Positions 10,226 through 19,836 of a stretch of 64,000 nt of DNA are shown piece after piece. How positions within the stretch are numbered: position 1 is the first letter of the stretch; each line of letters opens with the position of its first letter. The stretch lies in contig JAEUNL010000014.1 in NCBI GenBank assembly GCA_016791115.1, positions 1-64,000 of the forward strand. The letters run 5' to 3'. The translations under genes were made by a program, and so were the position numbers. The stretch is from Rhodocyclaceae bacterium (GTDB lineage: Bacteria > Pseudomonadota > Gammaproteobacteria > Burkholderiales > Rhodocyclaceae). Below the pieces are notes generated by a model, which had not been told where the DNA came from, did no database searches, and worked only from the letters and a program-made list of their open reading frames with translations.

Positions 10226-11725
10226 TCAGCGCTCCGGCAGCACGAAGCGCCGCTCCAGCAAATCTGCATCGTCGAAATGCCGCCGGCCGACAAAGGCCGT
10301 GGCGTGACGGCCCCACTGGCGCATCGCGCCGGCACTGGCGATGCCCATCGGCCAGAACAGGAAGCGCTCGCCGCGTTCGCTGCCGGCAATCAGCCCGTCG
10401 GGGCGGAAGGCGCTGCGGCTGCCGCCGCCGGGCAGCGGCAGGGCGCGCAGCGCGTCGTCCGCCGCGAAGGCATATCGCGTCGGGGCGCCATCGGGCTGCC
10501 CGCTGTCGAGCAGCGAAACGTGGTGGACGTAGTGCGTGCCACCTTCGATGCGCACCCGCACCCGGTGCCCGGCACCGTGCGGCGGCAGCGACGTGGGCAC
10601 GAACGCCCATTCGATGTCCGTTTCCGGTGGCGGTCTCGCGACCACGCCGTTGGCCGGGAAGAACATCTGGTAGCAGCCGCAGGGGTGGATGGTGTCGTAG
10701 ACCAGCGGCGTGCCGTCGTCATCGAGCGTGACGCGCCATACCACGCCATCGAGCCGGCCGCCGAGCAGATCAAAGGCACCGGTGCGCGGGCGCGCCGGAA
10801 ACCAGATCGAGTAGACCATTTGCAGGCGGGGACGACCGCCCCAGTGCGTGTGGGCCAGCCGGGCGTAGACCGTCGGCTGCGCGGTGTCGACTGCCGGCGC
10901 GGGCGCGTCGATCGCCGGCCAGTAGAGGGCGCCGGGCAGGTCATCGTCGCCGGTGTGTTCGATCTCGAACACGGGCGCGTAGGCAGCGAGCAGTTGCTGT
11001 AGTTGCGCCTCGTCGGGTTGCGCGATGCCAAGCGCATCGCGCCCGATGCGGGCGAGCATCCCGCGCATCGCCGATGCGTCGTTCGGCGGCTCGGCCGGGG
11101 CGTAACGCACGATTCGTGCATGCGCGGGTGGCGGCGTGCGGAACGCCGGCTCGGCTTCGGCCTGCCAGCGGCTGACTCCGGCAAGGAAGGGAATGCGCGT
11201 CAGTGCATAGACGCCGACCACGCGCTGCCAGGTGTGATAGTCATCCGGCACGGACGCTCGCGCGACGAGTTGTGCGCGGGCGTCCGGAGCGGCGAAGTCG
11301 CGCTGCATCAGCGTACCGGCGCAGGACTGCGTTCGTGTCTGGGCCACATCGCGCCGTCCGACGTTCAGGCTGGCGAGCGCTGCGTCGGGCAGATTGGCGG
11401 TTTCGTAGGAGCGCGCGCTCGCGTCGAGTGCATGCAGCCGTGCCACCCAGTCGCGCAACCGGGTGCCGGCGAGGCCGTCGTTGCGGAACGCGGCGGTGAA
11501 GCGATCGGCACGCAGATAGGGGTAGCCGGCAATGCGATGCGCGCTGCCGTCGCGCACGCCGTGCGTGTCCACCGCGCGGTCGAGCGCCGCGAACCAGGCG
11601 GCACAGTCGCGCACCTGCGAATCGGCCGAAACCAGATGCTCGCGCTGCGGCGATTCGAGCGTGGCGCAGCCGGCGACCATCGCGACGGCTGCGAGGAGGG
11701 GGACGAGGAGGACGAGGCGGCGCAT
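10226..11725 (-). CDS. Large lipoprotein of unknown function
   Basis: This 499-residue protein starts MRRLVLLVPLLAAVAMVAGC, a clear signal peptide and lipobox (Cys20), so it should be membrane-anchored and face the periplasm. I recognise no catalytic domain. The C-terminal half is rich in Trp, His and Gly (for example LAHTHWGGRPRLQMVYSIWF and DTIHPCGCYQMFFPANG), with a Cys-Gly-Cys that could form a disulphide or bind metal. It lies 15 bases downstream of the membrane-protein gene and is probably co-transcribed with it. Any link to the lysozyme-like gene upstream is only positional. Confidence 0.8.
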   Translation of the reverse strand: MRRLVLLVPLLAAVAMVAGCATLESPQREHLVSADSQVRDCAAWFAALDRAVDTHGVRDGSAHRIAGYPYLRADRFTAAFRNDGLAGTRLRDWVARLHALDASARSYETANLPDAALASLNVGRRDVAQTRTQSCAGTLMQRDFAAPDARAQLVARASVPDDYHTWQRVVGVYALTRIPFLAGVSRWQAEAEPAFRTPPPAHARIVRYAPAEPPNDASAMRGMLARIGRDALGIAQPDEAQLQQLLAAYAPVFEIEHTGDDDLPGALYWPAIDAPAPAVDTAQPTVYARLAHTHWGGRPRLQMVYSIWFPARPRTGAFDLLGGRLDGVVWRVTLDDDGTPLVYDTIHPCGCYQMFFPANGVVARPPPETDIEWAFVPTSLPPHGAGHRVRVRIEGGTHYVHHVSLLDSGQPDGAPTRYAFAADDALRALPLPGGGSRSAFRPDGLIAGSERGERFLFWPMGIASAGAMRQWGRHATAFVGRRHFDDADLLERRFVLPER

Positions 11726-11740
11726 GCGCAGCCCGGCGGG

Positions 11741-12718
11741 TCAGGCGATCGGCAGGCCGCTCGTGGCGCGGCACAGCTCGTCGTGCAGACGCTGCACGCG
11801 CGCGACGTCGGGATGTGTCTGGCGGCTGCCGACGCTGTCGAGCAGCATGCAGGCGGCGTAGGCTTTGGCGGCGGCTTCGTATTTCGCCACCCAGGCCTGG
11901 CGCCGCGCCATGCGATCGGGCGCCACCGGCCAGACGCCGGGGCGCGGGCGCATGTGCTCGCCGATGCCGATGCGCCAGGGCTTGGCGCTCAGGCGGGCGC
12001 GGAAGCAGTGCTGGTTGAGGCACATGCGCACATAGACCGGATCGGCGTCGAGCGCGGCGAAGCAGCGCATCACCTCCGGATCGGCGGGGTCGAAGGTGCG
12101 GTGCGTGGCCAGTGCGCGCAGCCCGGCGGGCGTGCGGTAGAGGCGAAAGCCCCAGCCGGGATGTGCAGCGAGAAAGCGCTCGATGCGCTTGCGTGCCGCG
12201 CGCTCGGCACCGCCCTGCGAAGCCTTGGCGGCACGGTGCAGGTATTTCAGCGCAACGCCGCTCAGCGATACGCCGAGGAAGCCGAGGATCACGCCCATCT
12301 GCCACGATTGCAGCAGCCAGCCGGCGAGCGCGGCCAGCGCCGCCGCGACCGCCGCAACCTTGAGGATGGCGCCGAGCGAATCGCGCGGGTCGAAGTCGAT
12401 ATCGACGAACAACACGTTCGGCGTGTTCAGGCAGTGGGCACCGTAGGCATTGCGCGTGACGATGGCATCGCCCTCGCGCGCGAGGATCTCTTCGCGGATC
12501 GGCACGCCCTGCGCGCCGTTGTAGGCGATGCGCGGCTCGCGCCGCACCAGCGATTCGCCGGCCTGCAGGCGTTCGAGCGCCTCGCGCGCGCGCGCATCGG
12601 CAAGCGCCTGGGCGTCGGCCTGACTGGTGTCGGACCAGCCGAAGCGCCTTACGCTGACCTGCCGCTTGTGGTCGCGGTGCTTCAATGTGGCCTCGGCCCA
12701 GTAACTCGGAACGATCAT
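11741..12718 (-). CDS. Conserved membrane protein of unknown function
   Basis: A 325-residue protein starting MIVPSYWAEATLKHRDHKRQ. The N-terminal part is soluble and ends in an acidic hydrophobic strand (VLFVDIDFD, residues 102-110). Two membrane helices follow at about 119-135 and 140-158, then a basic soluble region with GFRLYRTPAGLRALATH and a C-terminal part with RMCLNQHCFRARL and GEHMRPRPGVWPV. I recall homologues annotated only as hypothetical in Burkholderiales and Xanthomonadales. The acidic DxD strand followed by an RTPAGLR..H segment loosely recalls archaeo-eukaryotic primase motifs, but the helices between make that doubtful. No function assigned. Confidence 0.8.
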   Translation of the reverse strand: MIVPSYWAEATLKHRDHKRQVSVRRFGWSDTSQADAQALADARAREALERLQAGESLVRREPRIAYNGAQGVPIREEILAREGDAIVTRNAYGAHCLNTPNVLFVDIDFDPRDSLGAILKVAAVAAALAALAGWLLQSWQMGVILGFLGVSLSGVALKYLHRAAKASQGGAERAARKRIERFLAAHPGWGFRLYRTPAGLRALATHRTFDPADPEVMRCFAALDADPVYVRMCLNQHCFRARLSAKPWRIGIGEHMRPRPGVWPVAPDRMARRQAWVAKYEAAAKAYAACMLLDSVGSRQTHPDVARVQRLHDELCRATSGLPIA

Positions 12719-12752
12719 GCGGAGACTCTCCGTTTGTTGTTATCGTGCGCAG

Positions 12753-12774
12753 CGCCGGCATGTCTCTGCCGGCG
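12753..12774. repeat. Inverted repeat in the gap upstream of the membrane-protein gene
   Basis: CGCCGGCA pairs with TGCCGGCG across a six-base loop (TGTCTC), giving a perfect 8-bp stem. There is no T-run, so it could be a weak rho-independent pause or a structured leader for the gene starting at 12718. Confidence 0.4.
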
Positions 12775-12800
12775 TGCCGCCGGTCGCGCCCGGACGGGTT

Positions 12801-13613
12801 TCAGTAGTCGGGCAGATTGGGTACGCCGACCGCGTCTTCGAGAAACACCAGATTGGCGCCGATCCAGATGTCCATCGTGTTGCCGCCCTTGAGTGTGGTC
12901 GTGCCGGTTTTCTTCTTTTCCTCGAGGCTTTCGCGCCATTTCGGCAGATCCTTGCCCTGGAACAGGTTCGCCAGGATGACCGTATTCCTGCCGATGGTGA
13001 AGCCGTATTCTGCGGCAATCTCGATGAAGGCACGCATGATCGCAGCAATGTAGGTGATTGCCTCGACCGGATCGGCCAGTTTGCGTTTGCGATCCTCCAA
13101 GGTCTGTGCCGGCAGGTAGCCGGCGTCCTCGACCTGCTTGGCGACAGTATTCTCGTCTGCGCCCTCCGTGGTCTTGAGCGGAACTTTCGAGTTGTAGACG
13201 TGGATCTTGCCCAAACCGACGGCTCGAACGCCACCCGGGAATTTGAAGCCGAAGATCCCCCAGTTGTTCAGGGCTTCCCAGGCAATTGCGCCGGCGATGG
13301 CGCGTCGGTCGACGCGCCATTTGCGTTCCGCGTCGACGATGGCCTGTTTGAGTTCGCGCAGGGCGGCAAGCACGCGCATCTGCGGCGCCGTGAGGCCCAC
13401 GAGCGAAGTCGCCACACTTTCGAAGGGGGCACCATCCATTTCGAAGGACAGATCTTCATCGCCCTTTCCGCCGCCGGTCATCGAATAGGATCGCAGCGCG
13501 GCCTGGCCGGTTGTACCCGGCAACGGCGAAGCGGCGAGACAGGAGGTTCCGCCGTCCATCTGCGCGGAGCCGGTGTCGCTGCAGGTGACGCCGGGAAGTT
13601 TTCCGTTCCCCAT
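12801..13613 (-). CDS. Lysozyme-like protein, candidate peptidoglycan hydrolase
   Basis: This 270-residue protein has no signal peptide. The N-terminal 60 residues are Gly/Ser/Thr-rich and look unstructured. From residue 80 to the end it resembles lysozyme or transglycosylase folds: a helix VDRRAIAGAIAWEAL with a possible catalytic Glu113, then GGVRAVGLGKIHVYNS, then two helical blocks with PVEAITYIAAIMRAFI and MDIWIGANLVFLED. The missing signal suggests either a cytoplasmic role or delivery by a specialised route such as type VI secretion, but no secretion genes lie in the window. The fold call is pattern recognition, not a profile hit. Confidence 0.6.
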   Translation of the reverse strand: MGNGKLPGVTCSDTGSAQMDGGTSCLAASPLPGTTGQAALRSYSMTGGGKGDEDLSFEMDGAPFESVATSLVGLTAPQMRVLAALRELKQAIVDAERKWRVDRRAIAGAIAWEALNNWGIFGFKFPGGVRAVGLGKIHVYNSKVPLKTTEGADENTVAKQVEDAGYLPAQTLEDRKRKLADPVEAITYIAAIMRAFIEIAAEYGFTIGRNTVILANLFQGKDLPKWRESLEEKKKTGTTTLKGGNTMDIWIGANLVFLEDAVGVPNLPDY

Positions 13614-13703
13614 CGACTGGCTCCCTGAATTCCGGACGAGGCGATACTACCCGGAACCCTGGCGCGCGATCAAAATGTCCGCGCCGGTATGCCTTCCGGG
13701 CAG

Positions 13704-13719
13704 GCCCTGTCCGCAGGGC
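13704..13719. repeat. Intergenic element B, small hairpin near GCATGG cores
   Basis: GCCCTG and CAGGGC pair across TCCG. Immediately downstream lies a stretch with several GCATGG, GCATGGG and GCCATGC words (13719-13750), the vocabulary of the other palindromic elements in this window. It sits between the norF-like gene and the lysozyme-like gene. Confidence 0.45.
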
Positions 13720-13795
13720 GCATGGATGCATGGGCCTGGCTATGCCATGCCCGCGAGCAAGCATTGATGCGCCTCGCGGACCGGCCGATTTCAGG

Positions 13796-14071
13796 CTAGC
13801 GCCCGAGCCACCAGGCCAGTCCGACCAGAAAGAGGATCAGCGTCAGCCAGCCGAGGACAATGGCGCGCCACAGGCGCGCTGTGCCGCGCAGGCCCATGTA
13901 GTCGAGTGCGATCAGGCGGCCCTTGAACAGCGTCAGCGCGCCGAGTGCGGCGACGATCAGGGCAGCGTGTTCGTCGCTGCGCCAGAGCTCGCCGGCGAAT
14001 AGGGTGCAGCCGGTCGCGACCAGCAGCGCGATCCAGACGAAATTGAGCCGCTTGGAAGTCGGGGCGATCAT
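13796..14071 (-). CDS. norF: NorF-like small membrane protein (COX4-like)
   Basis: A 91-residue integral membrane protein with three hydrophobic segments (FVWIALLVATGCTLFAG, ALIVAALGALTLFKGRLIAL, AIVLGWLTLILFLVGLAWWL). The KGRLIALDYMGLR motif is typical of the small subunit-IV-like proteins that accompany NorE. Its ATG overlaps the norE stop (ATGA), so the pair is translationally coupled. NorEF are not subunits of purified NO reductase but support full activity in Paracoccus and Rhodobacter. The symbol rests on family and on position beside norE and norCB. Confidence 0.8.
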   Translation of the reverse strand: MIAPTSKRLNFVWIALLVATGCTLFAGELWRSDEHAALIVAALGALTLFKGRLIALDYMGLRGTARLWRAIVLGWLTLILFLVGLAWWLGR

Positions 14072-14685
14072 CGCATTACGTAGACGAGAGGAAACAGCAC
14101 GATCCACACGAGGTCCACCATGTGCCAGTAGGCGGCGCCGCTTTCCAGTCCGTTCATGTGGCCGGGGCGGTAGTCGCCGCGCCGCGTCTGCACCGCGAGA
14201 ATGGCGAGTACCACCATGCCGAGTATCACGTGCATGAAATGGAAGAAGGTGAGCGACAGGTAGAACATGTAGAAGGTATTGGTCGACAGCGAGATGCCGG
14301 CACCGAATTTGTCGGCGTATTCGATGCCCTTGACGATCAGGAAGCCGCCACCGCAGGCGAGCGCGCCGGCCAGCCAGCGTGTCGCGGCACCGTTGCGCGT
14401 GTGCTCGACGGCATGCACCGCACGGGCCACGCACCAGCTGCTGGTGATCAGCAGGAAGGTGTTGAGCGCGCCGGCGTGCCGGTCGAGCGTGAGCTGCATG
14501 GTGTCGAACAGTTCGACGTGGCGCATGCGGGTGAATGCATAGGCCGCGAAGAACACGCCGAAAGCCAGCAGCTCGGCGAAGATGAAGACCCACACGGCGA
14601 GGTCGCCGGGCGGGGCGCCTCCCGTGGCCGCGTGGGGCGGCAGGGAGTCCGGCGCTTGCGCCAGTGTCGGGGTCGATGATGTCAT
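14068..14685 (-). CDS. norE: NorE, cytochrome c oxidase subunit III-like protein
   Basis: This 205-residue membrane protein of the COX3 family has five hydrophobic segments. Typical motifs are GDLAVWVFIFAELLAFGVFFAAY near the N-terminus, FLLITSSWCVARAVHA, the KGIEYADKF motif and FYLSLTFFHFMHVILGM, ending in AAYWHMVDLVWIVLFPLVY. It is shorter than a true oxidase subunit III and matches NorE in length. It lies downstream of norB but beyond a hairpin terminator, so it may have its own promoter or depend on partial read-through. Likely role: maturation or stability of the NO reductase. Confidence 0.88.
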   Translation of the reverse strand: MTSSTPTLAQAPDSLPPHAATGGAPPGDLAVWVFIFAELLAFGVFFAAYAFTRMRHVELFDTMQLTLDRHAGALNTFLLITSSWCVARAVHAVEHTRNGAATRWLAGALACGGGFLIVKGIEYADKFGAGISLSTNTFYMFYLSLTFFHFMHVILGMVVLAILAVQTRRGDYRPGHMNGLESGAAYWHMVDLVWIVLFPLVYVMR

Positions 14686-14774
14686 TGTCGTTGCCGGTCT
14701 GTGCCGGAGGTCGGGGATTGCCGCGCCAGTTTAGCCATGCGCCGCGGCACGCGCCTTGATGCAGGAAAAGAAAA

Positions 14775-14796
14775 CGGCCCGGCATGAGCCGGGCCG
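14775..14796 (-). terminator. Rho-independent terminator after norB
   Basis: A 9-bp GC stem (CGGCCCGGC with GCCGGGCCG) and a four-base ATGA loop lie 41 bases beyond the norB stop. On the minus strand the stem is followed by TTTTCTTTT, so it reads as a terminator for norCB transcription. The next gene, norE, begins about 90 bases further on. Confidence 0.85.
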
Positions 14797-14836
14797 AACA
14801 GGGTACGTCTGATTCCCTGGAGGCTATGAAGATCGT

Positions 14837-16673
<1,837 letters not shown>

Positions 16674-16747
16674 TCGGGCCTCCCATAGGTCAGAGCTGCG
16701 GCGCGCAGCGTGGACCGAATGGTGCGACCGCAGCGGGGGCGTGCTCC

Positions 16748-16761
16748 TTGACCCGAGTCAA
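16748..16761 (-). promoter_or_regulatory. Dnr/FNR-type operator upstream of norC
   Basis: The sequence TTGACCCGAGTCAA is a perfect dyad of TTGAC-N4-GTCAA, close to the FNR/ANR/DNR consensus TTGAT-N4-ATCAA. Its centre is about 81 bases upstream of the norC ATG, which would suit a class II site near -41.5 if transcription starts around 16713. In denitrifiers norCB is commonly activated by NO-sensing Dnr/NNR regulators, so this is the probable control site. No regulator gene of this family is in the window. Confidence 0.75.
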
Positions 16762-16863
16762 TTCCGAAAAATGCGTTTCGTGGCGAGGACTTGTCGCACT
16801 GCGGCGCAGCAGGGACGGCGCCGGCGGGCAGGGGCGGGCGAGAATTGCGCCGGCCCGGAATGT

Positions 16864-16959
16864 GCATGGGGCGGCACGCTCCATGCAGCATGCCCGGAAA
16901 CCCGCATGGATATTGGCAGCCAGAGCTGCCCGGCCGGACTGCCAACATCCATGCGGGTT
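16864..16959. repeat. Intergenic palindromic element C (GCATGG family), long hairpin
   Basis: Two 21-base arms (16899-16919 and 16939-16959) are inverted copies with a single difference. The left arm begins AACCCGCATGG and the right arm ends CCATGCGGGTT, with a 19-base loop. A smaller inverted pair, GCATGG at 16864-16869 and CCATGC at 16881-16886, lies beside it. The right arm ends 11 bases from the stop of the CHASE2/GGDEF/EAL gene, so it may act as its terminator while also being a member of the dispersed repeat family. Confidence 0.75.
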
Positions 16960-16970
16960 CCAGCCGTGCG

Positions 16971-19832
16971 CTATCCCGACACGCGGCGCGGTTCGGTGGG
17001 CGGCGCCAGTCGCGGCGGGCGCATCAGCTCGCGCACCAGGGCCGCGGTACTGGGGCGGCCGTAGTAGTAGCCCTGTGCGATGTCGCACGACTGGGCGGCC
17101 AGGAAATCGCGCTGGCTGGTGGTTTCGACGCCTTCGCCGATCACCTTGAGCCCGAGGTTGTGGGCGAGCGCGATCGTGGCGCGCGCGATCGCCGCATCGT
17201 CGCTGTTGCCGGTTGCGCCGAGTACGAAGGACTGGTCGATCTTGAGCACCGTGATCGGGAAGCGGCGCAGGTGCGAGAGCGACGAATAGCCGGTGCCGAA
17301 GTCGTCGAGGGCCACGCCCACGCCAATTGCATTGAGCTGGCCGAGCAGCCATTCGACGTGCTCGACATCCTGCATGGCCGTCGTTTCGGTGATCTCGATC
17401 TCGAGCAGGCGGGCCGGAATGCCATGACGCGCGATGGTCGAGGCGACCAGTTCGACCAGCCCGTTGCCCAGGCACTGGCGCGCCGACACGTTGATCGCCA
17501 CCGGCACCACCGGCAGGCCCTCGTCGATCCATTCGCGAAGCTGGCGCGCCACCTCCTCGAACACCCACTTGCCGAGCTGCAGGATCAGGTCCGACTCCTC
17601 GGCTACCGGAATGAACACGCCGGGCATCACCAGGCCCTCGCCGGGGCGGTTCCAGCGCAGCAGCGCCTCGAAGCCGGTCAGGACGCCGTCGCCGATCTGC
17701 ATCTGCGGCTGGTAGAAGACGGCCAGCTCGCCGTTCTTCAGCGCCTCGCGCAGCCCGGTCTCGATTTCCATGCGCTGGCGGCTCAGCGTGGTCATGCTGC
17801 TGGAGCCGAAACCGAAACTGCCGCCGCCGCGCTGCTTGATGCGGTACATCGAGGTGTCGGCCATGCCGAGCAACTGGTCGGGATCGGTACTGTCCTGCGG
17901 GCCGCGGCTGATGCCGATGGTGGCGGTCAGGTGGAAGCTGGTGCCATCGACATTCATCGGCTCGGAGAGCGCGGCGAGCAGCTTGCGTGCCACATGCTCG
18001 ATCGCGCCGTCCGAAGGCAGGTCGGAGAGCACGACGACGAACTCGTCGCCGCCCCAGCGCCCGACGGTATCGGCCGCGCGACAGGCTGCCTTCAGGCGCG
18101 CGGCGACCAGGCACAGCACGCGGTCGCCCACCGCATGGCCGTAGCCGTCGTTGATGCGCTTGAAATCGTCGAGGTCGAGGAACAGCACGCCGACAGTCGT
18201 GCCGGCGCGCTGCGCCATCGCGATCTCGTGGCCGATGCGGTCGCGCACCAGCGCCCGGTTGGGCAGGTCGGTCATCGCGTCGTGCGTCGCCTGGTGCTGC
18301 AGTTGTTCGCCGGCCGCCACGGATTCGCTGATGTCGCTCAGCGCGAGGACCGCGCCTTCGACCGCCTGTCCGGCACCGACGATCGGCCCGACCACCACGC
18401 GCACCACGCGGCCCGACGCGCCGATGCGCACCGGGTCACCGGCATGGATCGTGCCGCGCTCGGCGATGCAGCGCGCGAGCGCGTCCTGCAGAACCGTACC
18501 GGATACCTCGATTTGCGGGAGCACATCCGCCAGGTTCTGCCCCACCAGTCGCGCGGCGTCGCGGCCGAGCAGCGTGCAACCCACCGGGTTGACGAACTCG
18601 ATGCGCCCCTCGCGATCGACCGAGATCACGCCGTCGGCAATAGCGTTGAGCGTGACCTCGGCGCGACGGCGGGCGAGGAACAGGTCCAGCCAGGTGAGGC
18701 GGAATCTCGCCGCCGCCCACAGCACGTAGCCCGCAGCGAGCGCGAGCGTGGCGCCGACCGGCGGAAACCACAGCTTGCCGACGACCATCAGCGTTGCGCT
18801 GGCGAGCAGCGGCAGGCCGAGCACCAGCGCTTCCAGCACCGGCCCCATGCGCCGGTAGCGCCGATGCGTGGCCATGCCGATGCCGATGGCGGCGAGCGCG
18901 AGCAGCGCGATCGACGTGCGGCCCAGCGGCGTGATCGTTTCGCCGGCATGCAGCGCCTCGTAGGCGCGCGCATGGAATTCGACGGCGGTGATCGGTGCCG
19001 CGCCGAAGGCAGGCGCAGTGGTGAAGCTGCTGCCGATGCCGCTGGCGGTAACGCCGACGAATACGACGCGATCCGCAAGGCGAGCGGCGAGTGCCGGGTC
19101 GTCTAGCACGTCGGCATAGGACACGCGCTGCACCGGGCGATCCCGATCGAGGTGCAGCAGCACCTCGTTGTCGCGTACCCAGGTCGTGTCGCGCGGCAGC
19201 GTGCCGGCGTCCCGGCGCAACCCGGGCAGCGGGCCGTCGCGTTGCGCCCGCACCCGCTCATCCACGCCCTGCGCGAGTGCCGGCCAGCGCCGTTCGCCGA
19301 CGCCGGCGCGCAGATAGAGCCGGCGCAGCAGGCCGTCGGGGTCGATCTCGACATCGACATGGCCGAGTGCCGCCGCTGCCTCGGCGAATTCCGCCGCCGG
19401 CTCCGCCGCCAGCACGCCGCTGCCGTTGGCGGCGGCCGGCGCGACCGGCAGCATCACGCGGCCGGCGCGCGCAATCGCTGCGGCGAACAGCGCGTCGCCC
19501 TCGGCGTCGCTGCGGTCGGGCGGATCGAACAGGATGGCGAAGGCAATTGCCTGCGGCGGCGCCGCGTTCAGGCGGTCGAGCAGTTGTGCGTGCACGCGGC
19601 GCGGCCAGGGCCAGCGGCCGAGCAGTTGCAGGCTGCGTTCATCGATGGCGACCACCACCGCGCGCTGCGACTGCGCGGGAGCCGGCAGCGCCGCAGAGAG
19701 CAGGTCGTAGGCCAGCAGGTCCAGCCGCTGCAGTGGCGAAAAGCCGCCCAGCGTGGCGCCAAGCGCGATCAGGCACGGCACCAGCCAGTGCCACCAGGCG
19801 GATTTGGGCGCGTGATTGGCGGGCCGGCTCAT
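16971..19832 (-). CDS. CHASE2-PAS-GGDEF-EAL cyclic-di-GMP protein
   Basis: Inner-membrane signalling protein of 953 residues that could make and break c-di-GMP. A membrane helix (about 15-31) leads to a periplasmic CHASE2 sensor (FSPLQRLDLLAYDLL, VVAIDERSLQLLGRWPWPR, VVFVGVTASGI), three helices (about 305-400), a PAS domain (TLNAIADGVISVDREGRIEF), GGDEF and EAL. The cyclase motif RWGGDEF is intact with an RAAD inhibition site, and the EAL domain keeps FEALLRW, NVSARQ, EITET, DDFGTGYSSL and GEGVET. The start is the ATG giving MSRPANH; longer frames overlap the preceding gene. A LysM/FecR protein ends four bases before it. Confidence 0.93.
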   Translation of the reverse strand: MSRPANHAPKSAWWHWLVPCLIALGATLGGFSPLQRLDLLAYDLLSAALPAPAQSQRAVVVAIDERSLQLLGRWPWPRRVHAQLLDRLNAAPPQAIAFAILFDPPDRSDAEGDALFAAAIARAGRVMLPVAPAAANGSGVLAAEPAAEFAEAAAALGHVDVEIDPDGLLRRLYLRAGVGERRWPALAQGVDERVRAQRDGPLPGLRRDAGTLPRDTTWVRDNEVLLHLDRDRPVQRVSYADVLDDPALAARLADRVVFVGVTASGIGSSFTTAPAFGAAPITAVEFHARAYEALHAGETITPLGRTSIALLALAAIGIGMATHRRYRRMGPVLEALVLGLPLLASATLMVVGKLWFPPVGATLALAAGYVLWAAARFRLTWLDLFLARRRAEVTLNAIADGVISVDREGRIEFVNPVGCTLLGRDAARLVGQNLADVLPQIEVSGTVLQDALARCIAERGTIHAGDPVRIGASGRVVRVVVGPIVGAGQAVEGAVLALSDISESVAAGEQLQHQATHDAMTDLPNRALVRDRIGHEIAMAQRAGTTVGVLFLDLDDFKRINDGYGHAVGDRVLCLVAARLKAACRAADTVGRWGGDEFVVVLSDLPSDGAIEHVARKLLAALSEPMNVDGTSFHLTATIGISRGPQDSTDPDQLLGMADTSMYRIKQRGGGSFGFGSSSMTTLSRQRMEIETGLREALKNGELAVFYQPQMQIGDGVLTGFEALLRWNRPGEGLVMPGVFIPVAEESDLILQLGKWVFEEVARQLREWIDEGLPVVPVAINVSARQCLGNGLVELVASTIARHGIPARLLEIEITETTAMQDVEHVEWLLGQLNAIGVGVALDDFGTGYSSLSHLRRFPITVLKIDQSFVLGATGNSDDAAIARATIALAHNLGLKVIGEGVETTSQRDFLAAQSCDIAQGYYYGRPSTAALVRELMRPPRLAPPTEPRRVSG

Positions 19833-19836
19833 GCGC

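Noticed and set aside
16791-19106. A 771-codon plus-strand frame opposite the CHASE2 protein
   Set aside because: It is the antisense shadow of conserved PAS, GGDEF and EAL domains.
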